The notes under the pieces were generated by a model. The model had not been told where the DNA came from, made no database searches, and was given only the letters and a program-made list of their open reading frames with translations. DNA of 36,059 nucleotides from an uncultured Oscillospiraceae bacterium (GTDB lineage: Bacteria; Bacillota; Clostridia; Oscillospirales; Ruminococcaceae), in NCBI GenBank assembly GCA_949737515.1, contig CATJCP010000236.1:1-36059 (forward strand). The letters are read 5' to 3'. Positions 1 to 8,695 of the stretch are shown here, in pieces (the first letter of the stretch is position 1; each line of letters begins with the position of its first letter). The position numbers were made by a program, and so were the translations under genes.

Positions 1-1833
<1,833 letters not shown>

Positions 1834-1835
1834 TT

Positions 1836-1926
1836 AGGGACGGCAGCCACTGCCTGTCCCTTGACACGCAAAGAAAACTACCAGGCTGGACTCCCCCTTT
1901 CAGCTGGTACATTGGGGAGACCAATG
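1836..1926 (-). promoter_or_regulatory. Structured 5' leader of the PFOR gene (three stem-loops)
   Basis: The predicted transcript leader runs about 218 nt from the promoter to the PFOR start. Read on the minus strand it holds three consecutive stem-loops: 1910-1926 (6-bp stem), 1880-1908 (8 bp with a bulged C) and 1836-1861 (11 bp with a bulged A). None is followed by a U-run, so none is a classical terminator. No T-box sequence or known riboswitch core was recognised. The function is unknown; it may control stability or translation. Confidence 0.45.
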
Positions 1927-1979
1927 AGGGCTTGGGGGAATCCGCTTGTAGCTTTTGTGTCAGTTCTCTTTATAGGTAG

Positions 1980-2008
1980 ATTTTAACACGTTTTTCCCGC
2001 CTTGTAAA
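1980..2008 (-). promoter_or_regulatory. Sigma-A type promoter of the PFOR gene
   Basis: On the minus strand TTTACA (2008-2003) and TAAAAT (1985-1980) are separated by exactly 17 bases. They lie about 225 bases upstream of the PFOR start, giving a long leader. Both boxes are 5/6 matches to consensus. Confidence 0.7.
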
Positions 2009-2102
2009 TGGGTTTTCGGGACAAATGGGAAAAAATCTTTTTTCAGGGAAAAATTCTAAAAAAGGGGGTAAGGGACTGGGGCGGCAGGTTGCCGCGGTTA
2101 AA

Positions 2103-2363
2103 TCAATCTTTCTGGAAGGAATTTGTTAAGGCTTCTATCATCATTTTGACGGCCATGCTGAATCCGATCACAAAGCAATCCCGATTTTCCTGCGCGCATT
2201 CTACCATAATGGCGTCCCGGATTTCGTCATACACCTCCTGCTGCTCCGTCGTCAAGGTTTTCATAAATTCTGCCCGGTCGGGGGTTGGGGCTGATGGTCT
2301 GAAGGAAAGGATTTCCATGATATTGATGTTTCCCTTAAATAAATCGTCCAGTATGCTGTTCAT
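2103..2363 (-). CDS. Small uncharacterised protein (DUF6809-like)
   Basis: This 86-residue acidic protein starts MNSILDDLFKGNI. The N-terminal pattern of a short helix followed by a basic-to-acidic linker and a helical C-terminal half resembles small Clostridial proteins grouped as DUF6809. That assignment is from memory of the N-terminal signature and is tentative. The C-terminal half contains EQQEVYDEIRDAI and an amphipathic stretch near GFSMAVKMMIEAL. There is no signal peptide or membrane segment. I chose the ATG at 2363 because AAAGGAGAG lies 8 bases upstream; an ATG 12 codons further upstream lacks a comparable site. It is divergent from the XRE gene at 2535, and such proteins often sit near XRE regulators. 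No function can be given. Confidence 0.75.
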   Translation of the reverse strand: MNSILDDLFKGNINIMEILSFRPSAPTPDRAEFMKTLTTEQQEVYDEIRDAIMVECAQENRDCFVIGFSMAVKMMIEALTNSFQKD

Positions 2364-2459
2364 GCTGTTATCTCTCCTTTTAATGTAACATGGGTTCATT
2401 ATTTATAGCCCCAAAATCATGCTGTTTTATTCATTTTTACTGAACTCATGCTAATTTTA

Positions 2460-2504
2460 TATGGGGGTTATATCCCCTTAACGGAGAAGATTATAACCCC
2501 CATA
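2460..2504 (+). promoter_or_regulatory. 13-bp perfect dyad upstream of the small XRE gene
   Basis: TATGGGGGTTATA (2460-2472) and its exact reverse complement (2492-2504) are separated by 19 bases in the intergenic DNA between the divergent small gene and the XRE regulator. The left arm can also fold locally, since GGGG and CCCC flank TTATAT. It may be an operator for the adjacent regulator or an RNA switch in its leader; the sequence does not decide between these. Confidence 0.55.
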
Positions 2505-2534
2505 CTTTTAATTGTCAATATGGAGGATCAGTTT

Positions 2535-2762
2535 ATGATTGTATTTGATAAATTGTGGCATGTAATGGCGGAGAAGAAGATCTCTACTTACCAACTGAGA
2601 GAACAATGCGGCATTGACAGCAAAACAATTCGACGGCTTCGGGCAAATGATAACATGGAGACAAAGACACTAAATAAACTGTGCTCTATCTTATCATGTA
2701 AATTGGAGGATATTGCTGAATATATTCCTGATAATACAACAGCTGACAGCTGCGAGAAATAG
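2535..2762 (+). CDS. Small XRE-family transcriptional regulator (HTH_26 / YozG type)
   Basis: A 75-residue single-domain helix-turn-helix protein. The Cro/C1-type domain covers nearly the whole chain: FDKLWHVMAEKKISTYQL (helix 1), CGIDSKTIRRLRAND (helices 2-3, the recognition unit), then TLNKLCSILSCKLEDIAEYIPD, the family's usual ending. The ATG at 2535 follows TGGAGG by 8 bases and matches the conserved family start; upstream in-frame starts have no site. It probably binds DNA as a dimer; the nearby 13-bp dyad is a natural candidate target. It is a paralogue of the protein encoded at 35294-35509. The regulated genes are unknown. Confidence 0.88.
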   Translation: MIVFDKLWHVMAEKKISTYQLREQCGIDSKTIRRLRANDNMETKTLNKLCSILSCKLEDIAEYIPDNTTADSCEK

Positions 2763-2769
2763 TATAATC

Positions 2770-2813
2770 CTGTTTTATTTGGCGGCGGTTTCATTTCTCG
2801 TTCAATAAAACAG
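2770..2813 (+). repeat. 10-bp inverted repeat after the XRE gene
   Basis: CTGTTTTATT (2770-2779) and AATAAAACAG (2804-2813) form a perfect inverted repeat with a 24-nt loop just after the XRE stop. There is no GC-rich stem or U-run, so a role as terminator is doubtful. Confidence 0.35.
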
Positions 2814-2885
2814 CGCAAACCGTCATTTCCCCGGATATCCAGGGAAAATCGGGGTAATTTGGCCGAAAACCATCTAACTTTTAAT

Positions 2886-2914
2886 TTGACAGCCGGGTGA
2901 AGGTTTCGTATAAT
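2886..2914 (+). promoter_or_regulatory. Perfect-consensus sigma-A promoter of the CNNM/CorC-like gene
   Basis: TTGACA (2886-2891), a 17-base spacer and TATAAT (2909-2914) match the housekeeping consensus at all twelve positions. The start codon of the next gene is 60 bases downstream. Expression should be strong and constitutive unless a repressor acts. Confidence 0.9.
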
Positions 2915-2973
2915 GAAGAGAATAGGGCGCTTGAGAAATCAAAATACTGCGCCCGCAGAAAAGGAGACTGATT

Positions 2974-4320
2974 ATGAACCCGGACGGTGGTATATGGCCA
3001 TCTATCACGATTATCCTGGCGGCGCTGCTGCTGGGCACATTTCTCACGGCAGGGGACGCCGCAATTTCTAACCTCAATGAGGGAAAGCTGAAAAAGCTCC
3101 TGGAAGAAAAGAAAAAACAGCAGATCTGTGAAAAGCTCCAGCCCCTGTTAAGCTCCCCTAACCGCTTTTTTATAACGGTTCACCTGGGACTGACCTTGAG
3201 CAGCTTTTGCATTGCGGCGGGGGCGCTGCATATTTTTTCAAGGCTAGTCAGGGGCTTTTTCCAGGGGGAATATGGAGAAACAAGCTCAGCCTATATCGCC
3301 TCAGCGGCAGGAATGGTATTGCTTTTGGTGTTTCTGGTAGTGACGCTTATGAGAGTGCTCCCCCACCGTCTGGTAAAGCTGCATCCCGAAAAGACTGCGG
3401 CAGCCCTTGCAGGGCCGCTGATTATGACCTACCATATATTTCGACCCTTTTCGGCAATCCCGGCGTTTCTGTCAGATGGAATCCTGCGGCTGATGGGGTA
3501 TGATCCCAAGCACATGCAGGAGGAAGTGACGGAAGAGGAAATCCGCCTGATGGTGGATATGGGCAATGAAGCTGGCGCGATTGAAAAAAGCGAAAAGGAA
3601 ATGATCAACAACATCTTTGAGTTTGACGACCGCACTGCCGGGGAGCTTATGACCCATCGGACAGAGATTGTAGCGGTGCCGGCGGATGTGGAACTGGGCG
3701 AAATAATCCGGTTGGCGACAGAGGAAGGATATTCCCGTATACCGGTGTACGAAGAGGATATTGACAACATTGTCGGCATCCTGTATGTAAAGGACCTGCT
3801 GGGGTTTGCCATTGTGCCGCCGGAGAGCTTCCATGTCCGGGATTACATGCGGTCCGCCCTGTTTGTGCCGGAGACAAACCGCTGTGAGGAGCTTTTCCAG
3901 CAGCTTAAAACCAAGAAGCTGCAGATGGCGATTGTAATAGACGAATATGGCGGAACCTCCGGCCTGGTGACCATGGAGGACCTGCTGGAATCCATTGTGG
4001 GGAACATTCAGGACGAATACGACGAGGAAGAGGAACAGATATCCCGGGTGTCGGACCAGGTCTACCTCATTGATGGGACCACTTCACTGGAAGATGTGGA
4101 GCGGCTGTTTGACATTGAGTTTCCCGAGGATTCGGAATATGATACCTTGGGAGGGTTTATCACAGAGCAGCTGGGGCATATCCCCCGTCCTGGCGAGCTG
4201 GCGAGAATCCAGCTGGAACATGTGCAGTTTACCGTTGTAAGTATGGTGGAACGGCGCATTGCCAAGGTGCGCGCAGAGCAGCAATGCCCAGTGCCTTCCG
4301 AAGAATGCGAATCTAGATAA
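2974..4320 (+). CDS. CNNM/CorC (HlyC) family membrane protein with CBS pair
   Basis: A 448-residue membrane protein of the CNNM/CorC family, whose members are linked to Mg2+ or other divalent cation transport. The order is an N-terminal DUF21 membrane domain (hydrophobic segments near 10-32, 65-92, 106-129 and 143-174), a paired CBS domain (about 215-330, with INNIFEFDDRTAGELM and the strongly conserved IVIDEYGGTSGLVTMEDLLE), and a C-terminal CorC_HlyC domain (about 355-435). The ATG at 2974 follows GGAG at good spacing. Oddly, where relatives carry the GE(L/I)xPK motif in DUF21, this protein reads MRVLPHR near 124-130, so the conserved Gly-Glu and Lys are lost. Family identity is firm; the transport function is doubtful because of that change. 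It is monocistronic, between a consensus promoter and a strong hairpin. Confidence 0.92.
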   Translation: MNPDGGIWPSITIILAALLLGTFLTAGDAAISNLNEGKLKKLLEEKKKQQICEKLQPLLSSPNRFFITVHLGLTLSSFCIAAGALHIFSRLVRGFFQGEYGETSSAYIASAAGMVLLLVFLVVTLMRVLPHRLVKLHPEKTAAALAGPLIMTYHIFRPFSAIPAFLSDGILRLMGYDPKHMQEEVTEEEIRLMVDMGNEAGAIEKSEKEMINNIFEFDDRTAGELMTHRTEIVAVPADVELGEIIRLATEEGYSRIPVYEEDIDNIVGILYVKDLLGFAIVPPESFHVRDYMRSALFVPETNRCEELFQQLKTKKLQMAIVIDEYGGTSGLVTMEDLLESIVGNIQDEYDEEEEQISRVSDQVYLIDGTTSLEDVERLFDIEFPEDSEYDTLGGFITEQLGHIPRPGELARIQLEHVQFTVVSMVERRIAKVRAEQQCPVPSEECESR

Positions 4321-4323
4321 AGC

Positions 4324-4369
4324 AAAAAAGCAGGGAGTGTCCTCAGAAAGCTCTGAGGACACTCCCTGC
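4324..4369. terminator. Strong bidirectional terminator between convergent genes
   Basis: A perfect 18-bp stem (4330-4347 with 4352-4369) with a 4-base loop lies between convergent genes. On the minus strand it is followed by six T residues (4329-4324), a textbook terminator for the SGNH hydrolase. On the plus strand the tail is CCCTTATT, so termination there is less certain but likely. Confidence 0.9.
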
Positions 4370-4390
4370 CCCTTATTGATAAAGAACCAA

Positions 4391-5047
4391 TTAGTCGTCC
4401 AGGGAAATACCGGCTGCTTTCAGGAATGCCTTTGCAATGACCATGTGTCCGCCCAGCTGGGGATGGACATGATCCCAGGTGTAGAAGCAGGGGTGGTAGT
4501 ACTCCATCCCCTTGTCGAATTCGGCCATAGCGTCCACATAGATCGCGCCATATTTGTCGCACAGCTCCCGGGCTCCTTCGTTGTACTGGTCTACCATGGC
4601 GCGGAAGGGCTCGTCGTGGTTGGGCTCAATGTAGCAGCAGGAGATCACCAGCATGGCTTTTACCTGGGGAACGGTGCGGCTGATCATCTGCTCATAGTTT
4701 TTCAGGAAGGTTTCATAGTCCACATGGCGGTGATGGAGGTGGGGGTTGTCAAACTGCCGCCAGATATCGTTGACGCCGATCATGCAGGAAACATAGTCGG
4801 GGTGATGGGCCAGGACATCTTCGTCCCACCGCTCCAAAAGATCCCGGCTGGTATTGCCGCTGACCCCCGTATTGATAATGCGCATCTGCAGGTCCGGGCG
4901 GCAGGCGGTTAGCAGTGCGTCTACCACCGCGGGGTACCCTCTGCCCAGGTCTTCCTTCCGGTTTTCTGCCACAGGGCGGACACGCCCCACATCTGTAACA
5001 GAGTCGCCCGCCATAACCAGGGTGGAGTTGGATTCAAATAAACACAT
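4391..5047 (-). CDS. SGNH/GDSL-family hydrolase (esterase/lipase-like)
   Basis: A 218-residue cytoplasmic hydrolase of the SGNH superfamily, which removes acyl or acetyl groups from sugars, lipids or other esters. All four blocks are present: MAGDSVTD (nucleophile Ser16), NTGVSGNTS (block II, Gly64), GVNDIW (block III, Asn93) and DHVHP (block V, Asp192/His195). The open frame extends upstream to 5290, but the ATG at 5047 is chosen because AAGGAG lies 10 bases before it and homology begins there. The upstream part has no hydrolase features. No signal peptide is seen, so it acts inside the cell. The natural substrate cannot be inferred; carbohydrate esterase or deacylase roles are typical for this kind of small SGNH protein. 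Confidence 0.9.
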   Translation of the reverse strand: MCLFESNSTLVMAGDSVTDVGRVRPVAENRKEDLGRGYPAVVDALLTACRPDLQMRIINTGVSGNTSRDLLERWDEDVLAHHPDYVSCMIGVNDIWRQFDNPHLHHRHVDYETFLKNYEQMISRTVPQVKAMLVISCCYIEPNHDEPFRAMVDQYNEGARELCDKYGAIYVDAMAEFDKGMEYYHPCFYTWDHVHPQLGGHMVIAKAFLKAAGISLDD

Positions 5048-5090
5048 AAGTGATACGCTCCTTCTGCTTTTTATAAAGATCCCTAATTTT

Positions 5091-5118
5091 ATTCTATCGC
5101 GAAATGGAAAAATGTCAA
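5091..5118 (-). promoter_or_regulatory. Promoter of the SGNH hydrolase gene
   Basis: On the minus strand TTGACA (5118-5113), a 16-base spacer and TAGAAT (5096-5091) lie 44 bases upstream of the chosen ATG at 5047. This also supports that start over the longer open frame. The rest of the 343-base gap to the SDR gene holds only the SDR promoter. Confidence 0.72.
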
Positions 5119-5313
5119 TGGAAAGAAGGGAAACGCGGGCAAATAAATAGGGGCAGGCTCTCCTTACTGCTCCCATCTCCCTCTCTATTGGGATTCCAGA
5201 TAAAGGATATTTGCAGACAGTGGCAAAAGAGGCTAGGGAAAGGATCGGAATATCGCCTCCAGCGGCATATAGCGTATTGCCATAAAACAACCCATATTTT
5301 TCAACCTTCCCGC

Positions 5314-5342
5314 TTGCATAGGATGGGGATGTATGTTAAACT
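5314..5342 (+). promoter_or_regulatory. Promoter of the SDR dehydrogenase gene
   Basis: TTGCAT (5314-5319), 17 bases, TAAACT (5337-5342), 48 bases upstream of the SDR start codon. Both boxes are 4/6 matches, so this is a plausible but not strong promoter. Confidence 0.55.
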
Positions 5343-5390
5343 ATAAACAAACGTCCTCATAATGCCAAATAACAAGGAGAGTGGATTTTA

Positions 5391-6140
5391 ATGGAACTGC
5401 TGAAAGGCAAGACTGCTGTTGTCACCGGCGGTACAAGAGGCATTGGTCTGGCAATCGTCAAAAAGTTTCTTCAGAACGGCGCGAAGGTTGCGCTTTTAGG
5501 TTCCCGTCAGGAGACCGTTGACAAGGCCCTGGCCGGTCTGAAAGAGGAAAACCCCAATTATCCTGTTATCGGTATGTGTCCTGCTCTGAGCAATCCCGAA
5601 CAGATTCATGAAGCTTTCCAGAAGGTCAAGGAGACCTTTGGCTCCTTTGATATTCTGGTCAACAATGCAGGTGTCTCTGCCCGTGAGCCTTTGTATGAAT
5701 ACAAAACCGAAGACTTTGCAAAGGTAATGGATATCAATGTTACTTCTGTCTTTGTCTGCGCCAGAGAGGCTGCTGGGATCATGAAGGAACAGGGCGGCGG
5801 CGTCATCCTGAACACCAGCTCCATGGTCAGCCTGTACGCCCAGGCCTCCGGCTGCGCCTATCCCACCTCCAAATTCGCTGTCAACGGCTTTACAAAATCC
5901 CTTGCCAGGGAACTGGGCAAGGATCACATCCGCGTCAATGCGGTCGCCCCCGGCGTAACCCGTACCGATATGGTTGCCGCTCTGCCGGAGGAAATGGTCA
6001 AGCGCATTACTGCCCCCATTCCCCTGGGGCGTATGGGAGAACCGGAAGAAGTGGCGGATGCATTCCTGTTCCTTGCCAGCGATATGGCCAGCTATATTAC
6101 CGGGGAAATCCTTTCGGTTGACGGGGCCGCTATGGTCTGA
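5391..6140 (+). CDS. Short-chain dehydrogenase/reductase, resembling bile-acid hydroxysteroid dehydrogenases
   Basis: A 249-residue classical SDR. The Rossmann motif is GGTRGIG at 13-19; NNAG at 91-94 is the structural motif; the catalytic tetrad is Asn116, Ser144, Tyr157 and Lys161 (YPTSK). The end of strand beta-2 reads LLGSRQE; the Ser-Arg pair favours NADP(H), whereas an acidic residue there favours NAD. The sequence around GGTRGIG, the LKEENPNYPV linker and the VAPGVTRTDM segment resemble BaiA-type 3-alpha-hydroxysteroid dehydrogenases more than FabG, but this is judged from memory. The ATG at 5391 follows AAGGAG. No partner genes of bile acid or fatty acid metabolism are adjacent, so the substrate is open. 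Alternatives are FabG-like or sugar-alcohol dehydrogenases. Confidence 0.88.
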   Translation: MELLKGKTAVVTGGTRGIGLAIVKKFLQNGAKVALLGSRQETVDKALAGLKEENPNYPVIGMCPALSNPEQIHEAFQKVKETFGSFDILVNNAGVSAREPLYEYKTEDFAKVMDINVTSVFVCAREAAGIMKEQGGGVILNTSSMVSLYAQASGCAYPTSKFAVNGFTKSLARELGKDHIRVNAVAPGVTRTDMVAALPEEMVKRITAPIPLGRMGEPEEVADAFLFLASDMASYITGEILSVDGAAMV

Positions 6141-6175
6141 TCCCCCTGCCGGATTTGTTTGGTCAATATAATCAG

Positions 6176-6216
6176 TTAAGGGCTGTGCCGAAACCGGAAC
6201 AGCCCTTAAGTTTGTC
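6176..6216 (+). terminator. Terminator of the SDR gene
   Basis: An 11-bp stem (6176-6186 with 6199-6209) extended by an inner CCG/CGG pairing is followed by GTTTGTCAATTT. It lies 36 bases after the SDR stop codon. Confidence 0.75.
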
Positions 6217-6314
6217 AATTTGACAGGAACTGTTTGTGATGGCATACTTTGAGCCTATTCGGATTCAACGGGATAGGAAAGAGCTGAAAGATAATTGCAA
6301 AAGGGGGACAAAAA

Positions 6315-7187
6315 ATGAACACGATCTGGTCAGACTGTATTCAAGGGATTGATACCTTAAATTTAACAAGGGCGCTGCGGTTCTCCGACATATTCCGGGA
6401 AAAATACCAGAGGGCGTTCCAAATTGATGGCCGGAAAGATATTTTGGAAATCGGATGCGGCCCCGGCGCCCTATGTAGGTCGCTGAACAGATGGTATCCA
6501 GAAGCCAATATATACGGAATAGACAGGGACAGCCAATTTATCGAATTTGCCCGACAAGAAGCCCCTTACATTAGCTTTTCAGAGGATGACGCTACCCATC
6601 TGTCTTTTGAAAATGAACGCTTTGATGTTACCATTTCCAACACAGTTCAGGAGCATATAGAACCCGCTAAATTTTTTGGAGAACAGTACCGTGTGTTAAA
6701 GAAAGGTGGAGTGTGCCTTGTCCTTTCCGCTCGAAAAGGAATCAATATCTCCGCCCCATGTATTTTGGAAAAGACGGAATTTGAAAGGGAGTTTTACAGA
6801 CGGACAGATGAAGCCTGCGAAAAGGCGCTGAGAGATTATAACATATGCTCTTATCCGATGAACGAGGCTGAATTGCCCTTGGAAATGGGGAAATATGGAT
6901 TTCAAAATATATCCACAGAATTTATTACAGTAAACCTCACCCCGAATAATCCAGAATACAGCCCAGAAATGGCCCATGCCATGATAGATGCAAACCGCCG
7001 GTCTGTACTGGACAGTATAGAGAATTTAAAGCATATCATCCCTGACCTAGTGACCCCGGAGGAAATTGAAACCCTAAAGAAAATTAAAAATGAGAAGTAC
7101 GACAGACGTATTTCCCTATACGACGCGGGAGTGAAACAATGGGATACGAATATGTCCCTGATCATGGTTTTAAGGGGAATAAAGTAA
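6315..7187 (+). CDS. Class I SAM-dependent methyltransferase
   Basis: A 290-residue protein with a Rossmann-like methyltransferase domain in the first half. Motif I is ILEIGCGPGALC (about 44-55), the acidic end of strand beta-2 is IYGIDRDS, motif II is FDVTISNTVQEHI and motif III follows at VLKKGGVCLVLSA. The second half is helical and unassigned, and may hold the acceptor. It transfers a methyl group from S-adenosylmethionine; the acceptor (small molecule, lipid or protein) cannot be read from sequence. The ATG follows AAAAGGGGGAC. The gene is more AT-rich than its neighbours (many ATA, AAA and AAT codons), which hints at different ancestry. It stands alone between two terminators. Confidence 0.87.
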   Translation: MNTIWSDCIQGIDTLNLTRALRFSDIFREKYQRAFQIDGRKDILEIGCGPGALCRSLNRWYPEANIYGIDRDSQFIEFARQEAPYISFSEDDATHLSFENERFDVTISNTVQEHIEPAKFFGEQYRVLKKGGVCLVLSARKGINISAPCILEKTEFEREFYRRTDEACEKALRDYNICSYPMNEAELPLEMGKYGFQNISTEFITVNLTPNNPEYSPEMAHAMIDANRRSVLDSIENLKHIIPDLVTPEEIETLKKIKNEKYDRRISLYDAGVKQWDTNMSLIMVLRGIK

Positions 7188-7203
7188 ATCTGCATAAAAA
7201 AGG

Positions 7204-7230
7204 AGAGGCTGCTTTCGGGCAGCCTCTTTT
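7204..7230. terminator. Bidirectional terminator between methyltransferase and ribU
   Basis: A 9-bp perfect stem (7204-7212 with 7219-7227) has TTTT on the plus-strand side. On the minus-strand side, after two intervening bases, it is followed by a T-run (complement of 7196-7201). It separates convergent genes and can serve both. Confidence 0.88.
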
Positions 7231-7249
7231 GCGGAATATTGGCATTATA

Positions 7250-7870
7250 TTATTTTTTCAAGAGCGGGGAAATGTACTTGTAAATCAGCACCGTTATCAG
7301 AGAAACAACCACGCCCTTGAGCAAATTAAAAGGTACCACGGCGAACATCACCAATGTGTTCAGATCAGTAATAGAGGCGTTGACCTTGGTGCCCATACTC
7401 ACAAAAGCGCTTAAATCCATCTTCATAAAGTAGGAGTAGGCGGGGAGCAGAACAAAATAATTGAGGGCAGAGCCGACAATGGTCAGCAGAACCGTCCCAA
7501 CCGCCAGGCCAATGAGAGCGGTTTTCTTGGATTTGTTTCTCTTGTAAAACAGGGAAGCAGGGATTGCCAGCGAGCAGCCCATACAAAAGTTGGCAAACTC
7601 CCCAACTCCGGCGGTAGTCGTTCCGCCGATCAATATGTTGAGGATGTTTTTCAGCCCTTCGATGATCAAAGCAGCCATCGGCCCCATAGCAAATCCCCCT
7701 ATCAGAACAGGGATTTCGCTTAAATCAAGCTTATAGAAGCTGGGGGCAAAGGGAAGGGGGAAGGAAAAAAACATGACTACGACTGAAACTGCGCTAAGAA
7801 TTGCAATTTTTACCAGGGTGTTGACGCTGATGCGTTTTGCCGGGGATTTTGCCTGAGTTGTGTTTTCCAT
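7250..7870 (-). CDS. ribU: Riboflavin ECF transporter substrate-binding protein RibU
   Basis: A 206-residue integral membrane S-component of an energy-coupling factor transporter. It binds riboflavin in the membrane and works with shared EcfA/A'/T subunits, which are not in this window. Hydrophobic segments occur near 22-40, 50-75, 85-110, 115-140 and 165-195. The motif near FYKLDLSEIPVLIGGFAMGP is typical of RibU. The ATG at 7870 follows AAAAGGAGG at 8-9 bases; the open frame reaches 7933 but the extra part overlaps the leader. An FMN riboswitch and terminator upstream independently identify the substrate as riboflavin or FMN. High FMN should stop transcription before the gene. There are no signs of damage. 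Confidence 0.95.
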   Translation of the reverse strand: MENTTQAKSPAKRISVNTLVKIAILSAVSVVVMFFSFPLPFAPSFYKLDLSEIPVLIGGFAMGPMAALIIEGLKNILNILIGGTTTAGVGEFANFCMGCSLAIPASLFYKRNKSKKTALIGLAVGTVLLTIVGSALNYFVLLPAYSYFMKMDLSAFVSMGTKVNASITDLNTLVMFAVVPFNLLKGVVVSLITVLIYKYISPLLKK

Positions 7871-7938
7871 AAACAATTCCTCCTTTTTTCTGTGCAAGGA
7901 GTCTGCCAGGTGTTTGTATACCATCGTATACACCCTGC

Positions 7939-7972
7939 AAAAAAGCCCGCTGGCATTGCTGCCAACGGGCTT
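7939..7972 (-). terminator. Riboswitch-controlled attenuator of ribU
   Basis: On the minus strand a stem of 7 bp plus 5 bp with one mismatch (7972-7966 with 7949-7943; 7964-7960 with 7955-7951) is followed by six T residues (7944-7939). It lies between the FMN aptamer and the ribU start codon, so ligand binding should favour this terminator. Confidence 0.88.
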
Positions 7973-8039
7973 TGAATGTTAAAGAACCGTCCACATTCCC
8001 CCAGCCTTAACCTACACTGAAGAAAAGTAAACCTTAACA

Positions 8040-8152
8040 TCCGTTTCTTTCATCCGGCCTTTCACCGTTGGTTTTGGAATCGCACCAAATCATACCCCGA
8101 AGGGCTCGCGGACTTTACCGCCAGTGGAGAATTTCACTCCGCCCTGAAACAG
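8040..8152 (-). promoter_or_regulatory. FMN riboswitch (RFN element) of ribU
   Basis: Reading 8152 to 8040 on the minus strand, the aptamer shows the conserved RFN landmarks in order: CAGGGCGGAGTGAAATTC, ACTGGCGGTAAAGTCC followed by GCGAGC, then CTTCGGGG, GGTGCGATTCC, AACGGT and the closing GGATGAAAGAA. FMN binding makes this RNA choose the downstream terminator, so the gene is repressed when flavin is plentiful. Recognition is by conserved sequence, not by computed covariance score. Confidence 0.96.
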
Positions 8153-8163
8153 ACTCTGCTTTT

Positions 8164-8195
8164 ATTATACTATTCCTTATCCTCCGGTTTGTCAA
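8164..8195 (-). promoter_or_regulatory. Promoter of the ribU riboswitch transcript
   Basis: On the minus strand TTGACA (8195-8190) is followed after 17 bases by TAGTAT (8172-8167). A perfect TATAAT overlaps at 8169-8164 but with 20-base spacing. Either way transcription starts just upstream of the RFN aptamer. Confidence 0.7.
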
Positions 8196-8205
8196 TAGGG
8201 GAAAT

Positions 8206-8306
8206 GCAAATTATCACAATAATTTGCCGGGCCTGCTTATCCCTTGAGATGGGCAAGTAGAGCAAATTATCACAATAATTTGCCGGGTTTGCTTATCCCT
8301 GAGATG
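8206..8306. repeat. Tandem duplication of the hxlR 3' tail (two copies, period 56 bp)
   Basis: Copy 1 (8206-8251) and copy 2 (8262-8306) are near-identical: copy 2 differs by two substitutions and one missing base. Copy 2 contains the last codons and stop of the HxlR gene; copy 1 lies beyond the stop and would encode the same ending GIS-x-PGKLL. Each copy includes a 9-bp inverted repeat with a 4-base loop (GCAAATTAT/ATAATTTGC). It is a local tandem duplication. Confidence 0.85.
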
Positions 8307-8632
8307 AGTAAATCATGCGTTTTTTCCTGATATGAGGTACCCCACTCAATCATTGCATCCAAAACCGGCTTGAGGCTATACCCCGTCTCCGTCAATGTGT
8401 ATTCCACCTTGGGAGGAACTTCCGCGTATACCTTTCGGGTGAGCAGCCCGCTTTCCTCCATGGAACGGAGGTTGGCAGTCAGCACCTTCTGGGACACGCC
8501 TCCAACGGATTTCTTCAGCTCTCCAAAACGTTTGGTTCCAGTCAACAAATCCCTTATAATCAGAACCTTCCACCGGTCGCTGATGAGCATCAAAGTTGTT
8601 TCTACCGGGCAAGCCGGTAATATTTTTTCCAT
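8270..8632 (-). CDS. HxlR-family transcriptional regulator
   Basis: A 120-residue winged-helix regulator of the HxlR (MarR-like) family. The DNA-binding domain runs from about residue 12 to 100. CPVETTLMLISDRWK is the family start, RFGELKKSVGGVSQKVLTANLR holds the recognition helix, and YTLTETGYSL is the wing. Cys8 sits at the position used by redox or electrophile sensors of this family (YodB, HypR), so thiol sensing is possible. The ATG at 8632 follows GAGGG. The gene is divergent from the NmrA-like gene at 8787, and HxlR members often control a divergent oxidoreductase, so it probably regulates that operon with the macrodomain and sirtuin. The 3' end is duplicated just after the stop. Confidence 0.93.
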   Translation of the reverse strand: MEKILPACPVETTLMLISDRWKVLIIRDLLTGTKRFGELKKSVGGVSQKVLTANLRSMEESGLLTRKVYAEVPPKVEYTLTETGYSLKPVLDAMIEWGTSYQEKTHDLLISGISKPGKLL

Positions 8633-8654
8633 GAAAATCCCTCTTTTTTATGCA

Positions 8655-8691
8655 ATAGTTTCTTTTTAGTAACTATAGCACAATAAAGTGC
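8655..8691. promoter_or_regulatory. Candidate HxlR operator region in the divergent intergenic space
   Basis: Two dyads lie side by side: ATAGTT (8655-8660) with AACTAT (8671-8676), and GCAC with GTGC (8678-8691). They sit between the HxlR start and the divergent promoter, close to where HxlR proteins usually bind. No binding evidence exists; the arms are short. Confidence 0.4.
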
Positions 8692-8695
8692 GTAC

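Noticed and set aside
2770-2813. Inverted repeat as a terminator
   Set aside because: The arms are AT-rich with a 24-base loop and no T-run.
8206-8306. Repeats considered as a CRISPR start
   Set aside because: Only two copies, about 10 bases between them, and they overlap the hxlR coding end; this is a tandem duplication.
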